Below, piece after piece: positions 17,520 through 26,104 of a DNA stretch of 64,000 nucleotides. A program made the translations under genes and the position numbers. The notes beneath the pieces are model-generated. The model saw nothing but the letters and a program-made list of their open reading frames with translations, was not told where the DNA came from and ran no database searches. The first letter of the stretch is position 1; every line of letters begins with the position of its first letter. Origin of the DNA: Niabella sp. (GTDB lineage: Bacteria > Bacteroidota > Bacteroidia > Chitinophagales > Chitinophagaceae); contig NZ_JASLGT010000018.1 in the NCBI RefSeq assembly GCF_030150205.1, positions 1-64,000 of the forward strand, written 5' to 3'.

Positions 17520-18209
17520 ATGCTGGGAATTATTGCTGAACTGCTCCTGTCCTGGATGTTACTGTGGCTGCTTCAAAAGCAGTCGTTAAACGCATTGGGT
17601 ATCTCCCCCACAAAGCGGCGGATACGGGCGCTGCTGCTGGGGTTGGCAGTGGCAGGCGTCGTCAATGCCATTTATCATATTGCCACCGCTTATGTGGTGC
17701 GGGATCCCTGGCAATGGAATGCTGCGTTTACCGCTCGTGATTTTGCTAGTAGCTTTTGGTGGGTATTAAAATCGGTCTTGTTTGAAGAACTCCTGTTCAG
17801 AGGGGCCCTGTTATACCTGCTGATAAAATATACAGGAGAACATAAAGCCTGCTGGATCACCGCTATTGCTTTTGGCATTTATCACTGGTTTTCATACGGT
17901 GCCTTTGGCGATCCTGTTCAAATGGCGATCATCTTCCTGATCACCGGCCTTGCCGGATTGATGTATGCTTATGCTTTTTCAAGAACGGGATCCTTATACC
18001 TGCCGGTGGCGCTGCACCTGGGGTGGAACCTGGTAAACATCATCGTATTTTCAAACGGACCATTGGGCCGGCAATGGCTGTTTCGCCACCGGGATCTGAA
18101 ACCGGAAGGATTGCTTTCCCTTTTTCTCTTTCTTTTCCAGGTGCTTGTACTGCCATTGCTGGTGCTGGGATTCCTGCGCGTTTTTAAAAAGAACAGATCG
18201 CCCGCCTGA
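17520..18209 (+). CDS. CPBP-family intramembrane metalloprotease (CAAX protease-like)
   Basis: A 229-residue integral membrane protein with about six to seven helices. The ABI/CPBP motifs are present: EExxxR as Glu89-Glu90...Arg94 (EELLFRG), the second-motif His122 (GIYHWFSYG), and His166...Asn170 (HLGWN). Members cleave near the membrane, either at CAAX prenyl tails in eukaryotes or at unknown targets in bacteria. The gene is monocistronic between the nrdA terminator and a repeat. The substrate cannot be predicted. Confidence 0.88.
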   Translation: MLGIIAELLLSWMLLWLLQKQSLNALGISPTKRRIRALLLGLAVAGVVNAIYHIATAYVVRDPWQWNAAFTARDFASSFWWVLKSVLFEELLFRGALLYLLIKYTGEHKACWITAIAFGIYHWFSYGAFGDPVQMAIIFLITGLAGLMYAYAFSRTGSLYLPVALHLGWNLVNIIVFSNGPLGRQWLFRHRDLKPEGLLSLFLFLFQVLVLPLLVLGFLRVFKKNRSPA

Positions 18210-18226
18210 AAATAAAATTTTTACCG

Positions 18227-18316
18227 GTTATATAATTATTTCGTTTCTGTATCTTATACCCAAAAGAGCGAAATGAAGATGTATATGGAATGGGTCTGCC
18301 GGCTTATATGAACACC
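18227..18316 (+). repeat. 90-bp direct repeat, upstream copy (duplicated 5' end of the VIT gene)
   Basis: Bases 18227-18316 match 19174-19263 with 7 differences in 90. The second copy contains the upstream region and first codons of the VIT-domain gene (ATG at 19220). In this copy the equivalent ATG is at 18273, but the frame stops after 12 codons (TGA at 18309-18311). The repeat therefore looks like a remnant of a duplicated gene start. The rhodanese gene lies between the copies. Confidence 0.85.
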
Positions 18317-18371
18317 ATCAGAGAACGATCAATTTTAATAAAATAGCCTCGGCCATTATGAGCTGGGGCTG

Positions 18372-18941
18372 TTATTTAGCTGCCCCTTCAAATTGAATCC
18401 TGCTGTCCGCTACATTTACCAATTCGTCCAGTTCATAAACATTTTTATAACCATAGCCGAAGAGGTTAATATATGTAGGAATATTCAGTGCCAGGGTTAA
18501 TGGGGTATGATTGTTGGCTGCCGACGGCGCCGCTGTTTTTGTAGTAAAGTTTACCTGGTCGCCCATGAAATTATTATTGCAATAAATCAATATACGCGTA
18601 TTCACATCCGGGATCAGCCGGTTAAGATTGGCTTGCGTAAAATCCGTGAAAGGCAGGGATACAGCTCCTTTCAGGTGCCGTGCAGCATAGCGGTTGGCAG
18701 AACGGGTATCCAGCAGAACGGTATTGGGCTCTTTCTGCATTTTAAGAAAATCATCAAGACTCACAAGCCGTTGCTGCCGGTGTTGCTCTATCGAGCTTAC
18801 CAGGTTTTTGAAATCAGCGTAATTGGCCAGCGCCTTGGGATAAGTTTTGTTTTCCGCGCTGCCTTTGTTACAGGAAGAAATTAAAATACTGCTACAGAAG
18901 AATGCAGTCAATGCTGTTAAGGCCAGTAGCTTTTTTTTCAT
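18372..18941 (-). CDS. Rhodanese-domain lipoprotein
   Basis: A 189-residue protein with a lipoprotein signal peptide (lipobox ISSC, Cys24). It then has a rhodanese-like domain: DTRSANRYAARHLKGAVSLP gives the substrate-approach motif, and the active-site Cys121 lies in IYCNNNFMGDQ. Rhodaneses transfer sulfane sulfur through that Cys. The membrane anchor places it in the periplasm or at the outer membrane. The active-site loop is longer and richer in Asn than usual (CNNNFMGDQ), and an Ala/Ser/Asn-rich insertion follows. The gene is in opposite orientation to both neighbours and sits between the two 90-bp direct repeats. Confidence 0.85.
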   Translation of the reverse strand: MKKKLLALTALTAFFCSSILISSCNKGSAENKTYPKALANYADFKNLVSSIEQHRQQRLVSLDDFLKMQKEPNTVLLDTRSANRYAARHLKGAVSLPFTDFTQANLNRLIPDVNTRILIYCNNNFMGDQVNFTTKTAAPSAANNHTPLTLALNIPTYINLFGYGYKNVYELDELVNVADSRIQFEGAAK

Positions 18942-19122
18942 ATGCTTGTTTATTATTGGTTAGGGTATATGTTTTCTTATTTGCTGAGCAGTAAAAAGCC
19001 CGAATGCACAGAACCAGGAGCCCTAACGCAGATAACGCCGGATTTACCATAAACGCAACAGCAGCAGGTAATAAAATATTACCGGTGCCGGTCTGATACA
19101 GTCTTTCGGGTTTGCTGGTCAT
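18942..19122 (-). pseudogene. Possible remnant of a small DUF2892-like membrane protein
   Basis: The frame starting at 19122 reads MTSKPERLYQTGTGNILLPA and a hydrophobic ALSALGLLVL segment. It then runs into unrelated sequence overlapping the rhodanese start. The beginning recalls small membrane proteins that accompany rhodaneses, but the second half does not fit, so this may be a broken copy. The evidence is weak. No other feature is seen in this gap. Confidence 0.2.
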
Positions 19123-19173
19123 TGCAGCAGAATATTGGGCCCGCCACTAATGATGGAAGAATATACGGATCCT

Positions 19174-19263
19174 GTTATGTAATTATTTCTTTTCTGCATC
19201 TTATACCCAAAAGAGCGAGATGAAGATGTATATGAAATGGATCTGCCGGCTTATATTAACACC
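19174..19263 (+). repeat. 90-bp direct repeat, downstream copy (VIT gene 5' region)
   Basis: Partner of 18227-18316 at an offset of 947 bases. It covers about 46 bases upstream of the VIT-domain gene and its first 14 codons, where the frame stays open. Confidence 0.85.
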
Positions 19264-22177
19264 CTTGGTATTATTACTGGCTGTTCTTACCCGGGCGCAG
19301 GTACCGGTAATGGAGATACAGGAAAACGGGAAATACCAGCCCGATCAAACGGTGGTACTGGAGCAGCTTTCCGCCGATGTAAAGATCATCGGGAACATTG
19401 CCACCACCACCATGCAGCTGCGCTTTTATAACCGCTCCAACCGGTTAAAAGAAGGGCGACTGACGTTTCCCCTGCCTGAAGGAGTAAGCGTGAGCGGCTT
19501 TGCGCTGGACATTAACGGGGTGCTGCGGAAGGCGGTGCCGGTTGAAAAAGAAAAGGCCACGGCGGTTTTTGAAAGCATCGAACGCCGGCGGGTAGACCCC
19601 GGTATCCTGGAAAAAACAGAAGGCAATAATTTCAGAACCCGTATTTATCCGTTAAATCCGGATGGTGCCCGAACAATTGAGATCACCTATAACCAGGAGT
19701 TGCGCAACAGTAATGGTCAGCTGGTATATTACCTCCCCCTGGCCAATAAAACGATCGGCACTTTTTCACTGTCGGCCAGTGTGTATGAAACAACTGATGT
19801 GCCCCGGCTTGTTGAAAAACCGGATGGTGGTTTCGTTTTTGAGAAAAAAGGAAATATGTGGCAGGCCGCTATCCGCAAATCCAATTTTACACCAGGCCAG
19901 TCATTAAAAATTGAATTTCCCCAACAGGAGCATGCACCCCAAACCCTGGTAAAAAAGAAAGATGCAGATTCCTGGTATTTTTTAACCAATGTACAGATGA
20001 CACCGCCCGCTTCCGTAGTAAAGCCGTTGCAGCAGGTTACGATTTTATGGGACAATTCCCTCAGCGGTCTTAAGCGGGATCATAAAAAGGAGAAGGCCTT
20101 TTTAGAAAAATTGTTTGCAACCAAAAGCAATATAAATGTTACACTTTATGCCGTTGCTACCGCCACTAAAAAAGTGGGTGATTACGCTCTATCCAATGGC
20201 GCCATCGGAGCATTATTGAAAGCTGTGGATGAAATGACTTACGATGGCGCCACGGATTACAGTACCATCCCGGCATCCCTGGCCGCCGGCGGTGATGTAT
20301 TGTTTTTTACAGACGGTTTGTCCAATTTTGGAGAATGGAGCCGGTTGCCGGAAAGACCGGTTTACCCGGTGGTGGCTACACCCGTGGCCAACTACAGCAA
20401 ACTGCGTTATTACAGCAATAGTACCGGCGGACAGCTGATCGATCTCAATCAAACCGATGTGGCAGATGCTGTGGCGCAGGTAACTCGCAGGCCCTATCGT
20501 TTTTTAGGTGTAAAATATTTATATGATATCAGCGGTGTTAGTCCGGCAACAACAGTTATTTCAGGAAACAACCTGCTGATTACAGGTATTACCCGCAAAC
20601 TACCGGTAACTATTACCCTGCAATTCGGGTACGGGAATACCGTGGAGCAGGAAATACCGGTTACATTGAATGCACAACAAACAGCCGGTGATTGGGCAAT
20701 TGAAACTTTTTGGGCGCAGCAGCAGCTGACACAGTTAGAACCCTTTTATGACCAGCATAAAGCAGCCATTTCCCGGCTGGGCAAAGAGTTTGGCATTGTT
20801 ACGCCCAATACCAGTTTGATTGTACTGGAAACCGTGGCCGATTATGTAAAATATAAAATAACACCACCCGGTGAATTATTACAGGAGTACAAGGCGCTCG
20901 TAAAGCAACGAAAGCAGGAACAGGAGGAGGCCTGGGGTAATTACCTGGCCGCGGCCCGGGAGCGGATGCAGGAGTTGAAAGTGTGGTGGAATACGAGCTA
21001 CCCGCTAAAAAGAACCACAGCAAAGTTTACAGTACCCCGGGTTGTGGAAGACAGGGAGGTGATGGCGCCGGCAAGGGTACAGGAGATTCAATCGCAAGCT
21101 TTTTCAAGAGAAGCGCTAAAGGATGCAACCGTTGCCAATGTGCTTGAACCCATTCAGGGAAGAGTGGCCGGGTTAAGCGTGAAAGCGGCAGATTCCAGGA
21201 TGGATGAGGTTGTTGTTGTGGGGAACAGTGCTGCATTAAAAGGGAAGGTGACGGCCATTGAAATCAAAAGTGATGCGGAATATATGAAGCCGATGAACGC
21301 GGCCGCAACTACAGAAGCAGCGTACAAAACCTATCTGCGGTTGCGGGAAAATTATCAGACAACCCCTTCCTTTTACTTTGATATGGCGAACTGGTTTTAT
21401 GGCAAAAAGGAAACCGGCCGGGCTGTAAGCATTGTAAGCAACCTGGTAGAACTGGAGCTGGAAGATGCGGTATTGTATAAAACAGTCGCCTATCTTTTGA
21501 AAAAATATGGTGCGTACAATAAGGAACTGGTCATTACCAAAAAAGTGCTGGACTGGCGTCCCATGGATCCGCAGAGTTATCGTGATTATGCATTGGCCTT
21601 ACAGGATAACGGAAACTATCAGCAGGCGCTGGATACCCTGTATACAGCGCTGACAGAAAGCTATACGGAAGAGGCAAGGAACCGGGATAATGGGATTGAG
21701 GAAGTGCTGCTGATGGAGCTTAATAATATTGTGAGCCGTTATAATGCAAGGGTAAACACATCAAAGATTGATAAGGCGTTATTGTATCAGCTGCCGGTGG
21801 ATATACGGGTGGTGCTGAACTGGAATATGGATCATACGGATATCGACTTGCATGTAACGGATCCCAGAAATGAGGAATGCTATTACGGAAGTAGAGAAAC
21901 GTCCCTGGGCGGGCGGATCAGCGATGATTTTACGGATGGCTTTGGGCCGGAACAGTTCCTGCTGAAGAAAGCTGTGCGGGGAAAATACCAGATCAAAACC
22001 AATTTCTTTGGGGAGCGCCAGGTTACCGTGGCCGGGCCACCCACGTTGATGGCAGAGATATTCCTGCGTTATGCATCGGGAAATGAAGAGCGGAAGATCG
22101 TTGTGTTCCAGGACGCAAAAGGAAGTAACGCCAATAGTGCCGATGGGCAAACCCTGATAGCGGAATTTGAATTTTAG
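19220..22177 (+). CDS. VIT-domain / von Willebrand A-like / DUF2135 secreted protein
   Basis: A 985-residue exported protein (signal peptide ending LTRAQ). The VIT (vault/inter-alpha-trypsin) domain is at about 28-165 (TFPLPEGVSVSGFALDINGV; RIYPLNPDGARTIEITYNQE). A von Willebrand A-like region at about 265-430 starts VTILWDNSLSG, so its MIDAS motif is incomplete (WDNS instead of DxSxS). A TPR-like helical region covers about 705-850. A DUF2135 domain at about 868-985 has DHTDIDLHVTDP and the ECYYGSRETSLGG motif. Residues near 640-662 (QGRVAGLSV, then DEVVVVG) look like the plug signature of SusC-type receptors. The role is unknown; such proteins are thought to act in envelope adhesion or signalling. 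Confidence 0.85.
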   Translation: MKMYMKWICRLILTPLVLLLAVLTRAQVPVMEIQENGKYQPDQTVVLEQLSADVKIIGNIATTTMQLRFYNRSNRLKEGRLTFPLPEGVSVSGFALDINGVLRKAVPVEKEKATAVFESIERRRVDPGILEKTEGNNFRTRIYPLNPDGARTIEITYNQELRNSNGQLVYYLPLANKTIGTFSLSASVYETTDVPRLVEKPDGGFVFEKKGNMWQAAIRKSNFTPGQSLKIEFPQQEHAPQTLVKKKDADSWYFLTNVQMTPPASVVKPLQQVTILWDNSLSGLKRDHKKEKAFLEKLFATKSNINVTLYAVATATKKVGDYALSNGAIGALLKAVDEMTYDGATDYSTIPASLAAGGDVLFFTDGLSNFGEWSRLPERPVYPVVATPVANYSKLRYYSNSTGGQLIDLNQTDVADAVAQVTRRPYRFLGVKYLYDISGVSPATTVISGNNLLITGITRKLPVTITLQFGYGNTVEQEIPVTLNAQQTAGDWAIETFWAQQQLTQLEPFYDQHKAAISRLGKEFGIVTPNTSLIVLETVADYVKYKITPPGELLQEYKALVKQRKQEQEEAWGNYLAAARERMQELKVWWNTSYPLKRTTAKFTVPRVVEDREVMAPARVQEIQSQAFSREALKDATVANVLEPIQGRVAGLSVKAADSRMDEVVVVGNSAALKGKVTAIEIKSDAEYMKPMNAAATTEAAYKTYLRLRENYQTTPSFYFDMANWFYGKKETGRAVSIVSNLVELELEDAVLYKTVAYLLKKYGAYNKELVITKKVLDWRPMDPQSYRDYALALQDNGNYQQALDTLYTALTESYTEEARNRDNGIEEVLLMELNNIVSRYNARVNTSKIDKALLYQLPVDIRVVLNWNMDHTDIDLHVTDPRNEECYYGSRETSLGGRISDDFTDGFGPEQFLLKKAVRGKYQIKTNFFGERQVTVAGPPTLMAEIFLRYASGNEERKIVVFQDAKGSNANSADGQTLIAEFEF

Positions 22178-22205
22178 CGGTTTAATAAGGTTTAAGTAAG
22201 GTTTA

Positions 22206-22240
22206 AAAGGGAGTTTCAGTCTTGTTACTCCCTTTCTTTT
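22206..22240 (+). terminator. Terminator after the VIT-domain gene
   Basis: AAAGGGAGT (22206-22214) pairs with ACTCCCTTT (22227-22235), 9 bp with a 12-base loop, followed by CTTTTT. Confidence 0.7.
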
Positions 22241-22306
22241 TAAAAGATTCACCGGTTTGGTTGCGTTTTTTCTCCGGCTTACGTTCTATTAAAAAACAGC
22301 CAGGAT

Positions 22307-22735
22307 ATGAAAACAATCGTTTTGCTTTTGCTCGGAATCGGAGTATTGGCAGCATGTACGAAGCCGTTAATAGAGAAGGGCCGGATTTGCACTGAGGAAT
22401 ACCGGTTCTATAATATCAAAGTGACAGATGCCTCCGGCGGTGCGGTAATGCTGGATACGTTTTATACCCGTATTGTGGCCACGAATAGAACCTTTCATGT
22501 AAACAACACAGTACCGGGGAAAGGCGATGGATATTATACGGTGATCAGCGACGGCCAGCAGCTGCTGTTGCCGGAAGGAAAGAGCATGGAATTGCGGTTT
22601 ATCGGGATAAAAAATGACCAGGTCCTTATAAACGAGCCATATGTTTTTAAAAACAACGGCTGCCATATTGAAAAGGTTTCGGGAAAGGATCAGATAGAAT
22701 TCCTGTATAATCCTGTTTCCCGGTTGCCTCGCTGA
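22307..22735 (+). CDS. Hypothetical lipoprotein
   Basis: A 142-residue protein with a clear lipoprotein signal (LGIGVLAAC, lipobox Cys17). The rest is predicted beta-rich (YNIKVTDASGGAVMLDTFY) with two further cysteines (ICTEEY, NGCHIEKV) that could form a disulfide. I do not recognise a family. It has its own upstream gap after a terminator and is convergent with the next gene. Confidence 0.7.
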   Translation: MKTIVLLLLGIGVLAACTKPLIEKGRICTEEYRFYNIKVTDASGGAVMLDTFYTRIVATNRTFHVNNTVPGKGDGYYTVISDGQQLLLPEGKSMELRFIGIKNDQVLINEPYVFKNNGCHIEKVSGKDQIEFLYNPVSRLPR

Positions 22736-22813
22736 GTTTAGTAACAGCTTTTGTAAAAATGAAAGATCTGCACGCTCAGCAGCACCAGTAGGTCACAGTG
22801 CTCATTTAGACCG

Positions 22814-24115
22814 TTATCCTGCTTCTTCTTTTATAAACGTTTCATACACCTGCTTCCATCCTTTAAACGCGCCTTCATCCGTAAAAGAGGAGTTATGCCA
22901 GATCATACTAAAGAAGCCTTTCACTTTTTTCACTTCACTACAGAGGTATTGCAATTCGTTGAGTCCTTTTTCCGGGGTGTCTTTTTTATAAAAGATAGAG
23001 CTGCCTTCCATAAAGCAGAACGGGAAGAGCAGGAGATCGGTGGCCGTTTCCGCTTCGAGGTCGTACCAGCAAAAGGGTGAAGCTACCGAAGCGCGGAACC
23101 CGTTATCATCGCCATAACCCATAGAAAAATCAAAGAGCATACCCGCTTTCAGCAGGCTGCGATAGGTTTCCGGAAAAGAGAGTTTTAAAAAATGCTGACG
23201 GGAAGCATTTACAGTGGTGCCGGTGATGGTGGAAAGGCATTCCTTTTCCTTCTTTAACACCGCAACCGCATGGTTACTTTGCCAGGAAGGGTGCAGGCCA
23301 ACGGGGTAGCGGATGGCATGATCTGCAATCAGTGCCTTCATATCTTTATGCTGCGGCGAAATATTTTTATCGTAGCGGTTAGTGTGCTCCGCAACCAGGA
23401 AAAAATAATAAGGCTTCAGGTGGTACTTTTCATGCAGCCCGTTTAACCAGCCAAACTGATCAAACGGATCTTTTTCTTTTCCGGTTAATACGCTAAAGCG
23501 CTTGCTGAAAGCTGAAAGCTGAAGGCTGACTGCTTCTTTTATAAAATTAAGCCCGTTCCGCCAGATACCCTTATTCCGGTAGCTCCAGGCCATATCGATA
23601 TCGTAGGTAGGTAAAAACTGAAATGTTGTTTCCCTGAACGGTTCATCTGGAAACTGCAGCAGGAGTTGTTGTTTTAGCAACAACGTCCAATGATTGATCA
23701 GGGGTAGTTTTAGAAAGCCGTTCTTTTGAGCCAGCGATTGCGTAGCCGGAAACCGTCCATACCGGTCTTTTTCAAAAGGCAGGTATTCCTCATAACGGCT
23801 CAGTAAATAAAAAGCCGCTGCAAACAGATCAAAGCCCAAAGTGCCACCTGTTTGAAAAAAAACGGGCAATCCGTTTACCTGCGTAACGGTTACCGGTTGC
23901 TGCTGAATACCTGTTTGGAATAGCAGGTCATGCGGTAGTATGTGCAAACATTGCGTATCTAATGTAGCTGCAGAATAATTGATCCTTGCGCCCTGTTCTG
24001 TCAGAAATGCCTGTGCGTCATCTGTAAGCTGCCATTCCGGTGTGCCCAACTCTTTTGAAAAGAACCGGGTAATATATTGCAACCTTGGGGTGATATGCGT
24101 GCTATAGACCAACAT
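22814..24115 (-). CDS. Polysaccharide deacetylase-like protein with DUF7033-type N-terminus
   Basis: A 433-residue protein without a signal peptide. The N-terminal half (about 1-160) matches the pattern of the DUF7033 region that precedes deacetylase-like domains in Bacteroidota. The C-terminal half has the NodB-type first motif as TYDIDMAW (near residue 190) and a later VGLHPSW histidine motif. These metal-dependent folds remove N- or O-acetyl groups from glycans. The gene contains a stretch built of the intergenic phrase AGCTTTCAGC, read as QLSAFSKRFSV. A consensus -7 box lies just upstream. The substrate is unknown. Confidence 0.7.
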   Translation of the reverse strand: MLVYSTHITPRLQYITRFFSKELGTPEWQLTDDAQAFLTEQGARINYSAATLDTQCLHILPHDLLFQTGIQQQPVTVTQVNGLPVFFQTGGTLGFDLFAAAFYLLSRYEEYLPFEKDRYGRFPATQSLAQKNGFLKLPLINHWTLLLKQQLLLQFPDEPFRETTFQFLPTYDIDMAWSYRNKGIWRNGLNFIKEAVSLQLSAFSKRFSVLTGKEKDPFDQFGWLNGLHEKYHLKPYYFFLVAEHTNRYDKNISPQHKDMKALIADHAIRYPVGLHPSWQSNHAVAVLKKEKECLSTITGTTVNASRQHFLKLSFPETYRSLLKAGMLFDFSMGYGDDNGFRASVASPFCWYDLEAETATDLLLFPFCFMEGSSIFYKKDTPEKGLNELQYLCSEVKKVKGFFSMIWHNSSFTDEGAFKGWKQVYETFIKEEAG

Positions 24116-24122
24116 GGTGGTT

Positions 24123-24130
24123 CAAAAATA
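24123..24130 (-). promoter_or_regulatory. -7 box TATTTTTG for the deacetylase-like gene
   Basis: Read on the minus strand, TATTTTTG matches TAnnTTTG. The ATG at 24115 would be about 4 bases from the transcription start. No good -33 element is seen. Confidence 0.45.
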
Positions 24131-24494
24131 AGATGAATATTGCAGGTTTGTTTATACCACGGATCGTGTAGGTTTTACTGAATTTGCATTATCTGGCAAT
24201 TATTGAGAATTAGGCGACTCGGGTGTGACTGGTGGGGACATGGAGTTGCGCATTAAATAAGTATGCTCAGCCTGGTTTTGTAGGGCCGTTGGCCTGATCC
24301 GGTTTGTAACTCCGGAATTTATTCCGGGAGGCAGAAGATGCTATGGAGCGGGGAGTGCCGTAGGCACGGCTCATATAAGGCCGCCTGTTGCTTCCGTATG
24401 CACTGAAGCACAAGTGTGCGACGCAACGCAGCTGCCACCTGCACTACAGCCGGGGCAAAAAAAGACGCCGTCTGGGACGCCGAAGTGTACTGAC
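24131..24494. repeat. Intergenic palindromic repeat cluster with dispersed repeat copy 2
   Basis: No gene is seen in this stretch. It contains the hairpin CCGGAAT-tt-ATTCCGG (24312-24327), the hairpin GTGCC-gta-GGCAC (24355-24367) and the second copy of the 41-bp dispersed repeat (24413-24453). A T-rich tail on the minus strand after AGAC-ggc-GTCT (24461-24478) may end lutB transcription, but the stem is only 4 bp. Confidence 0.65.
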
Positions 24495-25880
24495 TTACAG
24501 GTTTCTCTGTTTCTTCCGCTCTTCCCACTGCTCATTAAATGATTTTTTGGGAAATTTAAGCTTGCTATGGTTTTTAGTCCAGGCGCCGGCTACCATATTG
24601 ATAAACGTACTTTTGAAATTGCCGTTAACCATGTTGACCATGCTGCGTTTAAGCATGGCTGTTTTCCACATCTTCCAGGAAAATTTTTCAACCAGCGGGG
24701 CATAGCCTTCTTCTACAGCCTCATACCGGTTTTCCAGCAGCAGCTCGTGCAGGTTTATTTTTACCGCGCATACTTCAGTACAATTGCCGCAAAGGGAGGA
24801 TGCATGACTGAGGTGCTTCCACTCCTTCATTTCCTTAAGCTGGGGAGTAATCACCGAACCAATAGGACCACTGTACGTGGTATTGTAGGTATGCCCACCG
24901 ATGTTTTTGTAAACCGGACAAGCATTCAGGCAGGCTCCGCAACGGATGCAATACAGGGCCTCGCGTGCTTTTTCGTTTGCCAGCATTTTACTGCGACCAT
25001 TATCCAGCAGGATCACATACATTTCTTCAGGACCATCCACTTCATTTTGCTGCCGGGGGCCGGTTACAATGGTACTGTAGGAGGTAATACGCTGGCCGGT
25101 GCCAAAGCTGCTGAGCAATGGCCAAAACAACGCCAGGTCTGTCATGGAAGGGATTACCTTTTCAATGCCGGCCACCACTATATGCGTTTTGGGCATGGAG
25201 CAGCTCAACCGGGCATTGCCTTCATTTTCGGTAATGGCAATACCACCGATATCTGCAATAATAAAATTGGCACCGGTAACGCCTACCTCCGCTTCTGCAT
25301 ATTTTTGGCGCAGCTTTTCACGGGCTGTGAGGGTGAGCTTCTCTGCACTGTCGTTGGGATCGGTGCCCAGTTTTTCTGCAAATAGTTCCGCAATCTGTTC
25401 CCGGCTTTTGTGCATGGCCGGCGTAACAATATGATAAGGCGGTTCTCCTGCCAGCTGCTGGATGTATTCTCCCAGATCCGTTTCTACGCTTTCAATATTA
25501 TGTTTGGCAAGGTTATCATTCAGGTGCAGTTCTTCCGTAACCATGCTCTTGCTCTTCACCAGCGTTTTGCAATTTTTTTGCTGGCAGATCTCCAGGATCA
25601 CTTCATTGGCATGTTGGGCATCTTCACACCAGATCACTTTTGCACCCCGCCTGGTGATATTGGCTTCAAAATTTTCAAGAGTCTGATCCAGTACCTCAAT
25701 GGCTTTCCATTTTAAATTCTTGGCCCGCTCCCGCGCAAGGTTAAGATCAGCAAACTGCGCCTGTCCGCCCGGAACGGCCGCATTATACCGGGAAATATTA
25801 AAATTGATCACCTTCCGGTGCTCACGGTCGTAGGCCTTTTCCTTGCTCTTCTTTTGAAATTGGGATGATGTGTGCGACAT
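24495..25880 (-). CDS. lutB: LutB-type iron-sulfur protein of lactate utilisation
   Basis: A 461-residue cytoplasmic protein. The N-terminal two-thirds form the LUD domain (ISRYNAAVPGGQAQFADLNL, TGANFIIADIGGIAITENEG). The C-terminal third holds two cysteine clusters for 4Fe-4S centres: CIRCGACLNACP at about residue 306 and CGNCTEVC at about 363. LutABC oxidise L-lactate to pyruvate. LutA and LutC homologues are not in this window, so the partner genes must be elsewhere or beyond the known neighbourhood. It reads from a consensus -7 box directly before the ATG. Confidence 0.92.
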   Translation of the reverse strand: MSHTSSQFQKKSKEKAYDREHRKVINFNISRYNAAVPGGQAQFADLNLARERAKNLKWKAIEVLDQTLENFEANITRRGAKVIWCEDAQHANEVILEICQQKNCKTLVKSKSMVTEELHLNDNLAKHNIESVETDLGEYIQQLAGEPPYHIVTPAMHKSREQIAELFAEKLGTDPNDSAEKLTLTAREKLRQKYAEAEVGVTGANFIIADIGGIAITENEGNARLSCSMPKTHIVVAGIEKVIPSMTDLALFWPLLSSFGTGQRITSYSTIVTGPRQQNEVDGPEEMYVILLDNGRSKMLANEKAREALYCIRCGACLNACPVYKNIGGHTYNTTYSGPIGSVITPQLKEMKEWKHLSHASSLCGNCTEVCAVKINLHELLLENRYEAVEEGYAPLVEKFSWKMWKTAMLKRSMVNMVNGNFKSTFINMVAGAWTKNHSKLKFPKKSFNEQWEERKKQRNL

Positions 25881-25884
25881 GGGA

Positions 25885-25892
25885 CAAATTTA
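25885..25892 (-). promoter_or_regulatory. -7 box TAAATTTG for lutB
   Basis: TAAATTTG on the minus strand ends 4 bases before the lutB ATG (25880), so the mRNA would be practically leaderless. The upstream DNA (about 25914-26040) is made of low-complexity phrase repeats. Confidence 0.5.
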
Positions 25893-26104
25893 GCCAAATG
25901 CGGCGAATTTACCTTCTTTTGAACCGCAAGGAGCACGAGGGTTTCCGCGAGGTTCGCTAAGGAAAGCATTAAGATTTATAGGGTTCTCATTGCGTCCATT
26001 GCGGATGCTTCGCGTACGTTGCGGTTAACGTATAAACTATAGGGAGCACACCCTAAACCTGGGTCCATAGTTGTATCGTTGCGCGATGAATCTTTAGCAT
26101 TCTG

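Noticed and set aside
24567..25385. Plus-strand frame of 272 codons antisense to lutB
   Set aside because: lutB has intact motifs on the other strand; this frame contains no domain and is a codon-usage shadow.
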